From Ostrinia nubilalis (Eukaryota; Arthropoda; Insecta; Lepidoptera; Crambidae), in NCBI RefSeq assembly GCF_963855985.1, contig NC_087104.1, positions 6,696,001 through 6,760,000 on the forward strand: a DNA stretch of 64,000 nucleotides. The letters are read 5' to 3'. The translations under genes and the position numbers were made by a program. Positions within the stretch are counted from its first letter, which is position 1. Every line of letters starts with the position of its first letter. Positions 56,148-64,000 of the stretch are shown here, piece by piece. A model generated the notes under the pieces. It did no database searches and had not been told where the DNA came from. It saw only the letters and a list, made by a program, of their open reading frames with translations.

Positions 56148-56328
56148 CTAGCTTTCCGCCCGCGGCTTCGCCCGCGTGGAATTTTGTCTGTCACAGAAAA
56201 ACTTTATCGCGCGCGTCCCTGTTTCAAAAACCGGGATAAAAACTATCCTATGTTCTTTCCCGGGACTCAAACTATCTCTATGCCAAATTTCATCAAAATC
56301 GGTTGCGAGGTTTAAGCGGGAAAGCGTA

Positions 56329-56377
<49 letters not shown>

Positions 56378-56410
56378 GTTACTTTCGCATTTATAATATT
56401 AGTTGGGATT
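56148..56410 (+). mobile_element. Full-length-looking SINE-like element (Metulj-like)
   Basis: Starts CTAGCTTTCCGCCCGCGGCT then TCGCCCGCGTGG, continues CCCTGTTTCAAAAACCGGGA and GCCAAATTTCATCAAAATCG, has a long CAGA microsatellite, and ends TTTCGCATTTATAATATTAG. It is the most complete member of this family in the window. Confidence 0.75.
56331..56377 (+). repeat. (CAGA)n microsatellite of about 11-12 units
   Basis: An uninterrupted ACAG/CAGA run within the SINE. Other copies have only three or four units here, so this one has expanded. Confidence 0.9.
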
Positions 56411-56994
56411 TAACAGTCAAAGTGCTCTACTCGTAGGTATTAGGCTTACAGTAAACACAGTAGGTATGTATTTTTGATCTTCTTCTTCGCCAAAAAAATA
56501 CCATTCAATAAAAGTCAAAGTGAATTAAGTTAATGTCGAGATGCAATTTCAGATTAGATAGGAAGAGAAAATGCGAACAAAATATTCTAGCAAATTCGAA
56601 AACTCATTTATTAAAACCTATCAAATATGCATAAAACTATCTGGTAAAAACTCGTATAATGTAGTAAAATATTTCGCAAACGAAAATGAAAATTTGATGC
56701 CAAAAATTTCAATGCTTTTTCAACATTAAAATGCTGACCTAAAAATCCGGTGCACCCGGGCAAAATAAATTTAACTTTTGCCCTGCCCCGACGCAACATA
56801 AACAGTTTAGCTGATCAATAGTTATTTTTAGGGATGTGCTATGCTCAATTTCTAGTTTACACATTTTTCAACTTCGTTTTGTTTTATTTTATTCATGGAA
56901 ATCACGCCTACATTTCAGAAAATTGCCCAACAAAGCAGACCTAACTAAGTAGATTTTTTTGTTTGTGTAATTCCGTCAAACAATTCAAGTATAA
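56411..56994. other. No supported feature
   Basis: AT-rich spacer. Confidence 0.4.
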
Positions 56995-57106
56995 GGCAGA
57001 GTTGCACCACCCAACTTTAACGGTAACATAAGGATTTGGTTTTTGTATGGAATTTGACAGATTTTTGACGTTTGTTAAAGGAAAAGTAAGATGGTGCAAC
57101 CCAGCC
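56995..57106. mobile_element. GGCTGGGTTGCACC palindromic MITE, copy
   Basis: GGCAGAGTTGCACCACCCAA at the left, TTTTTGTATGGAATTTGACA inside, and AGTAAGATGGTGCAACCCAG with CC at the right. Same orientation as the 21729 copy. Confidence 0.75.
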
Positions 57107-59293
57107 TTAGTATTGTAAGAACTTGTCAAGCCGATTATTATAACTATTATTACACGAAGGTAATTTTATTGTGTTCTAGAATCTAGGTCAAAAAAACCAG
57201 TACAAATATACTAACGTAATCTTAGCTTTGAACTAACGTAAAAAAACTCAATTTCTTATCTAGCAGACACTTTCTATTGTTCGCAATTTAGTCTCAGTGG
57301 GTAAAATGAAAAGAAATATGGAGAGAAAAATATTAGAGCTACAAATTGGATAGCAAAATGAAATAGAAGTTCCTTTTTAATACCAAGATACGAAGTAGCT
57401 TTAATAACATCTTTTTAGTCTATTTTCCAATTTCTTTTTTTTTTTCAGTTTAGTTTTATTATACTTTTTACCCATTGTTTTGCCCACTAGTGGCAGGCAG
57501 CTAAAGCACATCCCTACAGAATAGGGGTAAATCCTAAATAAAGTAGGTCAGCCGCGATAGGCACGGCCTACCCTTAGGGTTGACACGCGCCGGTTACTCT
57601 GTTTTTCTCTCGGACCGCACTCAGTGACCGCAAATTCTGTGTTTTTATTTACATTATTGAACGAGGCGGATTGCATTAATTAAGCCTTTGTACTAAATTG
57701 GATCATTGTGATTTTTTGTTAATTTCCATAAAAATGCTTCAGTAAACTTCCTTATATTGGAGCTTTATTTGAAAAAGAATTCACTAAATACTTAGCAAGT
57801 ACATCAGATTTGTTTATTTATATTGCAAAATCGCCCCCATTAGCTCGCCATCAAGCTAAAGATGTGATATCGTTTGTATTATTGCTAAAAAGATAGTTGA
57901 CAAATTACAAACTAGTTTTCAATTATTACAATTTATAATCTACTCGAAGATTTCATAAAGCAAGGTACTGAAGTCCAAAGTGATAACGAATAATGCCCAA
58001 TTTGGGGGAAGAGTGTTTCGGGGCTTAAGACTGACTGCAGTGTAATTAGAAATGATTACATTCGGGAACGCTTTGTTCAATGATTTATGATCGCCAATTT
58101 GCTTAACGGCGAGATGATCTGAGAACATTTATTCTTTGAACATCAGCTGGTAATAATAATAGTAAGGGACAAGTGGTTTTAATTTAATAAAGAAAGTATT
58201 TGAAAGATGTTATGGTAATGCTTTATTGATTTAAATAGTATTATCATCAATTTACTATTAGACAAAGACAACCAAATTTTGCTGACCACAATCTACAAAC
58301 ACGTAAGCAATCTAACAACATATTATAAATAAATAAATAAATAATTACTGATACATTGGAGCAAAGAAAATTGTCATTTCCAAGAAAAAAGACTCATTAT
58401 ATCGATTTTGAGACTTTGATCTAGTCATTATCAACAGTTTTTCATAAACTCTATCTTACACTCTGTATATTAACTAATTGACTGAGAGATTCTTTATTTT
58501 ATCACTTGGACCACAGACCAGCCCTATAATCCAAATATTTGCAAAATAAGAGTAACAAAATTTCACGAACCGAGCTTGTTCACATTTATTTTAAAACCTC
58601 AGGCAATTCTGGATTTATTGCGTTTCTTCAGCTTCTCTTGTATAAATCAATTTGGGTTATGTAATACAACCACAACGTAATAGACATGTTCTGAACATTC
58701 GACGGAAGACAGCTTTAAATTTTGTAGGAATTATACGGGGCATTAGCCTGAGGTTTGGCAGCGAACGGGTTAAATGAGGAAGGGAAAAGGGTAGAATGGT
58801 GTTGTTCTTGTGGAGTAACCAATGTTATGCTCAATTTTGTAACACTTAGCAAGTTATTTTCTTTGTGCTTTTAGTAAAGCTTCGACGGCTCTTTTTATAA
58901 CTGTGATAATAAGAGCGATTCTACAGAAAGCATTCTAAGCGTTAACTTTGTGGCAATTTTGGTGTAAGAAAATAATATAACGAAAAATAGGAGATTCATT
59001 CTGTTTTTTTTTTTTTTTCAAAATCCTAAGTAAGGTCTTCTCTTTAAGTTTTATGTTTCATTTTATTTTCTTCTTAAAAATGGTGAGGGGTGCATTTTTA
59101 TATGACCAAAACAAACATTTGAGCCTACTTGTATTAAGTCGTTTTGAGAAGTATGCCCTTTAGGGCTAGGACAATTGCCCAGCAGAATATCTTAATAGTA
59201 CGTATTAAATTTAATTCACGCCTTAAGTAATCCTAATGGCACTTATCCAAATAGTTCAGACACGATTAACTTGCAAAGACGTTGAGTGTTCTG
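57107..59293. other. About 2.2 kb with no supported feature
   Basis: AT-rich apart from a GC-balanced patch at about 57470-57650 that I do not recognise. No exon is supported. Confidence 0.4.
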
Positions 59294-59295
59294 TA

Positions 59296-59427
59296 CAGTG
59301 AGCGTCAAATAGTTTGTGACACCCAAAGTAGCCAAATAGTTCGCAACACGACTTTGTTACAATTGGAATAAGGTTGTGTTGTCCTTTTTGGCCACTTTGG
59401 GTGTCTCGAAATATTTAACGCTGACTG
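59296..59427. mobile_element. Mariner-type MITE of 132 bp, TA duplication
   Basis: CAGTGAGCGTCAAATAGTTT at the left and, in complement, CAGTCAGCGTTAAATATTTC at the right. Both arms go on to GACACCCAAAGT. TA flanks both ends (59294-59295, 59428-59429). A sub-copy of the arm (GCCAAATAGTTCGCAACACG) lies inside. Confidence 0.85.
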
Positions 59428-59429
59428 TA

Positions 59430-60135
59430 ATACGTTTACATTTACTACATTCTCGTCTCGGGTGTTGATTAATTTTGACAAGCAACGCTGCTAAAATTCT
59501 CAGCGTGGGCGTGAAATCACTCTTACTTAAAACATAGCCTTTATTATCATAATTTACATGTTTTATTATCCTAATTTGTGTTCAAAATGTTATATTAATC
59601 TTCATTTTCGTCTGTTAGAAGATCTGTAACTTACCTACTCACATACTTTCATTGAGTGTTTATTAATAGTTACGTTAAAAAACTGAAAAGATGAAAACAA
59701 AATTTATCAAACCATTTTTTATTGTATTATCGATTAGTGACTAATCGTGATATTTTTATAAAGGTAAGTCCCCAAAACAAAATTAAAATATTATACATTG
59801 AAATAAACTAATCTAATCATTAGATCAAACTTTTCTAAAAAATAAAAACCCAAACCAAAAAAACATATTAAATCACGTCCGCGTCAAATGGTACTCTATA
59901 TTATTTTTTGTGACAAAGTAAAACCCACGCGTCGAAAGCCGAAGCCAAAAGCTATACTCAAGTAAAGAGGTGTAATTATCAAAATGGAACGGCGGAGTCT
60001 GATCACCGTCTCGAGCGGCCATTGTGGGACTTGAAACCGCAGATGAGGTTGAAACTACTCTACTCTACAATACAAAATACTCTGCCAATGTAATACTATA
60101 CCTATTGGTGAGTTACTTTGAACTGCTACGAGTAT
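59430..60135. other. No supported feature
   Basis: AT-rich spacer. Confidence 0.4.
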
Positions 60136-60300
60136 CAACATCATTTTCAGCCATAGGACGTCCACCACTGTTGAACATTAGGCCTCTCCCAATGATTTTT
60201 ACATCGCTCGGTTGGTAGCGGCCAGGATGCAAGCAGCTACCAACCGAGCGATGTAAAAATCTTGCTACCTTTGTGAGGTCGTCTGTCCTCCTTGTGAGTG
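60136..60300 (-). mobile_element. RTE LINE 3' end carrying an internal inverted duplication
   Basis: CATTTTCAGCCATAGGACGT, CCACTGTTGAACATTAGGCC and the later GTCGTCTGTCCTCCTTGTGA mark the minus-strand RTE C-terminus. The usual sequence CAATGCTTTCCATGTTGATC, GGTTGGTAGCGGCC is followed by an inverted copy of itself. Confidence 0.7.
60194..60261. repeat. Perfect 26-bp inverted repeat
   Basis: 60194-60219 (GATTTTTACATCGCTCGGTT then GGTAGC) is exactly complementary to 60236-60261, with a 16-base loop. It lies inside the LINE 3' end. Confidence 0.95.
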
Positions 60301-61720
60301 GATATAGTTGGTGGTGGTGACAGCCATAATACCTGCATGTTTCAGGATAGAGAGAGAACACTATTTCAATAGTTATTAAAAACAAACATCAATTCATTGG
60401 GTAAATCAATGACGCAGAAATTCAATTGACATACTCGTAATTTCTATGAGATGACAAAAAGCGGTTAATCATTAACGTTGGATACTCGTAGCAATACTGA
60501 TGACGTCATTGTTTGTCAACTCAATTGATACTTGTAATTTTTGGTCAATAATAATTAAAATAACTCTTCATTTGTTTTATTCGTGACACTCAAATTTTAT
60601 TGTACCGGCGAATGTTCATCAGGAATATAAATATTGGAAATCAAGTTTCATTACGAAATTGGTTCTAAATGGCAGTGTCGTGCCGATCGTTTTGACTGCT
60701 CATTGTTATACAGCCATTGTAACACCGAAGGCTGCAAAAGGTGCTTAACTACATTTGATAGCACCTCTTAGTTAAGCAGCTTCCGTTTATGTAGCAATCA
60801 AGCGAATTGAGACAGTCAATTAAGTAATTACCTTACGGACGGATCACACTATAATGATGACTTAGGCCATGATAATAGGTAGGTATAGCCAATAGCCAAT
60901 CAGCGTCATGTGGTCACAAGACATTATGTGGTCACAAGACAAGACAATGAGATGTGGACCTTTTTGCTTTTTTACTTTTGATGATTCTTCAGTAATAATT
61001 CGGATACTAATTTTGATTCTATTGAGATCAAAATATGTACTTATTGACTATATGTGATATGAATGTATTTTGATGTGGCAGCAAAATAAATGTTTATTAT
61101 GCTCTATTTATGATTTTCACTTGATAAATCGACAGCCTCCTTTGGATGGAACCGACAATTTTATCTTACACTTGGATATCTCTTGTAGCTCAGTATTCAG
61201 AGTCATTCTGCTAGCAAAGATCCTGTTTTCCAATCCCATTTGAGGTATAGAATTTTACTATACTTAATTCCAACATTTCATGGTAACATGTAAGTTTCAA
61301 GGAAACTAGTTTATTTTAAACCGCTGAGAATTGAAATTGGTATACGTTTTTCACTATAACTGAGAATAAAACGATAAATAAGTAGATAATATGCAAAGTA
61401 TCGAAATCCAAACGATTCCAATAATACGAGTATAACCGAGATAGTTAATTATAATAATGTCACTATTGACGTCGAGAATGTTCACGTTAGCAATAAAATA
61501 TCGACATTTTAACAATAAAATGTCCACGACCGCCGCTGAAATCGGATGAAAATAATCGTTGTTTCGGTAGAGTTGTAGTTCTGCATACGACTGTGAAATG
61601 GAAAAACCAAACGATTATTGTCCAATGAAAAAGTTCGCACGTGCGACCAAGTGGCACTCATGCACGTATGTAAAGGCTCTCTTTATTTTATTTTGCAATC
61701 CATACTTACTAACTTATGTT
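60301..61720. other. About 1.4 kb, mostly unannotated
   Basis: A 17-bp direct duplication (TATGTGGTCACAAGACA-like) lies at 60905-60945. A sequence at 61184-61260 (TGTAGCTCAGTATTCAGAG, then TTTTCCAATCCCA) faintly resembles a decayed tRNA-derived SINE head. Confidence 0.35.
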
Positions 61721-61800
61721 GCAGAAGGCTCCTGAATGCGGGCATCAAGGCAGGGCTCGTGGAAATCCTTAGGGGAGGCTTTAGTCGAAGAGTGGACGTA
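61721..61800 (+). mobile_element. RTE LINE C-terminal fragment
   Basis: GCTCCTGAATGCGGGCATCA, TGGAAATCCTTAGGGGAGGC and TTTAGTCGAAGAGTGGACGT correspond to the W-K-x-L-G-E-A-F-V-x-x-W-T end of the RTE protein in the plus orientation. Confidence 0.6.
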
Positions 61801-61867
61801 TTTGACGAATACTAAAATGTTAAAAATTCTAATGTTGCTCTATCTGTCTGTTACATGTCGGCATTTA

Positions 61868-61984
61868 GGCTGGGTTGCACCATCTTACTTTAACTATAAC
61901 AATCGTCAAAAATCTGTCAAACACCATACAAAAACACCGGTTATCGTTATAGTTACGGTCAAAGAAAGGTGGTGCAACTCAGCC
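61868..61984. mobile_element. GGCTGGGTTGCACC palindromic MITE, copy
   Basis: GGCTGGGTTGCACCATCTTA at the left, AAATCTGTCAAACACCATAC and ACCGGTTATCGTTATAGTTA inside, and AGGTGGTGCAACTCAGCC at the right. Well preserved. Confidence 0.85.
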
Positions 61985-64000
61985 TTAGTTTATTACGAAG
62001 CTTAAGCTGTTGTAGGCGAAAGTTTGTAAAAAAACTTTTTGCTTTTGAAAAGATAATAACAAGTGGCACGACATCATTTTATTATAGAAGAAAAAGAGTT
62101 AAGTGACATGACCATGACTCCTGCTCTGCTCTCACGACTTGATCACTTGATGAATACTCAACACCTACAAAAAGTCTGTAACCTACCACAAGGGCAAACT
62201 ACTGTTGTTCTAGATACGCATAATAATTTATAGAGATAATTTTCTCTAACAAATCTTTAGAATAAAAACAGAAACTCATTAGGGTTGGTTGTTCTTAGAA
62301 AGAATCTGGGTGGTTTGCTTATTTTGGCAACTTAATTTGGGATGCATCCATCTTTATTGACTGCATTACTTTAAAGGACATAGGAAATATGGATTATAAA
62401 AAAAATATGAAAACGAGTTCTGTTTTCTGATTTATTTACTTAGCTTCTCTGCAGAGTTAAGTGTGGCTTAGTGGCGAGATATGCCAGTCAAAAATGTTTG
62501 TCAAGAATTGGAGATGTTTTTGGAAAGTTATTAGTTTTATAAAGTTAGTCTGTACTATTCTTTAATAAGTCTTTACTTTGAACTCTCTAGTTTGCTATTA
62601 TCTCATAATTGCTAAGACATAAATACATAATATTATATCTACCGCAGACTCGATCTCACGTAAAGATTACAATTTTAAAAACTTACTGTGGATTTCTAAT
62701 ACTCGCATTGCCATTTTTTTCTAAGTCCAATAAAAAAACAATGAAGCTAAAGGTAATCGAATCTTCTATATTTTATTATTGCGATTGGCAAATTGGAACG
62801 ATAAGGTAAAGCTTCGTGTGGCGATAAATTTTATTATATCTATATGGGATATTTATGCGGGTAGAGTATGAATTTATTGGCTGCTCATGTTATCAAATAT
62901 TACTGAATATTGGGGAAGTTTGTTATGAGAGCTATATTCGACTGGCTTTAGTTAAATTCTAAATTATTATTAAGTTAGTATCTACTTAGGTTATATTTAA
63001 AGTTAATTATCATAATTTAGGCATGCAAAGTCTCACGTTAATTCTAATTAAAACACAACACTAACTATGTAGACTAAACAATTGAAATTTCTAAAGTAAG
63101 TAAGTATTTCGCAGTAAAAAATCCAAAAAAGTTACAAGAAAAATAAATGATTAGAATACAATAAAATGTAAAAGCAATCCGCTAAAAAGTTTATTTTATC
63201 AACAATCCAGTGTGGTGGGAAATCGATTCTTAAATAAAATAATTAAAAAAATATAATAGTCAAACATTACTTCATGAACGTGTAACTCATAAATATAAAG
63301 TTACGAGTGTTACAAGAAAATGCTAATAATAAAACTATAAAAAAGAAATCACAATAGAATATAGGTAGAGACTATAATTTTCACTGCTACTTACGAGCAA
63401 AAGAAAAATTAAGATCTTCCTCGTTCATTGAAGCTCCGGCAGCCAGGTATATCGGCATAATTATAAACAGCGGTATTGTGCACGCATTGTGTTGCTAATG
63501 AGCGATAGCCGCTGACTTTACGCTGTACCCTTTCATGGAGGCAGTGGTGGGTTGAATGTAAGTAGTAGGGCTGTGGAATGTTTCTTTTCTTATAGGAAAA
63601 ATGGGTACGTTTTGACATGGAGAGATGAGGATGTCTGGTCAACACCTAACTTGGTAAAAAAATAGGTTTAGATTACCTAAATGAAATGCTTCAGGTATAT
63701 TTTTATTGTGAAGACAAAATATTTTTATATTGTCAACCAATGTCAGGTGGAACCGAAAAAAATAAAAAATAGAAGATAGATGAAAATGACGCATATTGAG
63801 GATGTAAAGCAATGGACTTTAGGCTGACTATGATAATGAAGACAAGACCAATCACAATCTCAAAACTATTCTTGAGTGTAGATTTATGTTTGTTAATACA
63901 GATTCATTAAGGTAAGAATCATCTTTCAAAATACAATTGACGTAGGTAGATTGCCTGTAGGGTTGATCGCTTCAAGGTATAATGTTACAAGTGTACCTAC
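61985..64000. other. About 2 kb with no supported feature
   Basis: A minus-strand frame at 63409-63645 (78 codons) lies in a more GC-balanced patch, but no domain is recognisable. The rest is AT-rich. Confidence 0.35.

Noticed and set aside
61184..61260. Possible second tRNA gene
   Set aside because: A-box-like start only; the arms do not pair and the T arm is broken.
63409..63645. 78-codon minus-strand frame in a GC-balanced patch as an exon
   Set aside because: No recognisable family and no convincing splice pair; left as unannotated.

Overview
The window looks like gene-poor, AT-rich nuclear DNA from a moth or butterfly (Lepidoptera). This rests on the repeat families rather than on any host gene. 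They include RTE-clade LINE 3' ends with a CAT/ATG trinucleotide tail, SINE-like elements ending in TATAATATTAGTAGGAT, Helitrons ending in GGCCGCTAG, and palindromic GGCTGGGTTGCACC elements. Nothing bacterial is present: no operons, ribosome-binding sites, rRNA or CRISPR array. I cannot name a species or place the window within a host gene; it could be intergenic or a very long intron.

Host-like coding content is minimal. Near the left end there is a candidate THAP zinc-finger first exon (about 925-1030, + strand) with a frameshift and a good splice donor, just downstream of a CpG-rich patch. Next to it is an 87-residue minus-strand reading frame (1939-2202) with one clear membrane segment. 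Most other long reading frames are antisense or out-of-frame shadows of transposon sequence, or have no recognisable content.

The rest is transposon archaeology. 4.9-8.7 kb: MITEs with clear target duplications and a minus-strand mini-Helitron. 11.5-17.5 kb: two probable non-autonomous DNA elements with internal repeats related to ATTYCGTGA; one has 12-bp terminal repeats, a TTAT duplication and a nested RTE LINE. 19.7-21.9 kb: four GGCTGGGTTGCACC MITEs. 22.2-25.7 kb: Helitrons, one carrying a MITE, and one 208-bp copy placed exactly between A and T inside a SINE; a GC-rich island separates them. 31.7-32.8 kb: an RTE LINE shuffled into blocks of opposite orientation. 33.9-38.6 kb: a roughly 1.5-kb duplicated block whose copies are separated by two CAGGGTGT palindromic elements. 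40.6-42.0 kb: a 178-bp tandem array containing one hAT MITE and followed by another. 43.7-44.4 kb: a LINE 3' end inside a palindromic element. 45.6-45.7 kb: a complete but odd tRNA-like cloverleaf sharing its 3' end with one arm of an inverted repeat. 47-64 kb: sparser, with further MITEs, a 270-290-bp tandem repeat, a perfect 26-bp hairpin and LINE tails.

No genes form a pathway here. Relationships are mostly of nesting: MITE in Helitron, Helitron in SINE, LINE in DNA element, MITE in tandem repeat. These give a relative order of insertion. All family names are from pattern recognition; no database search was run.
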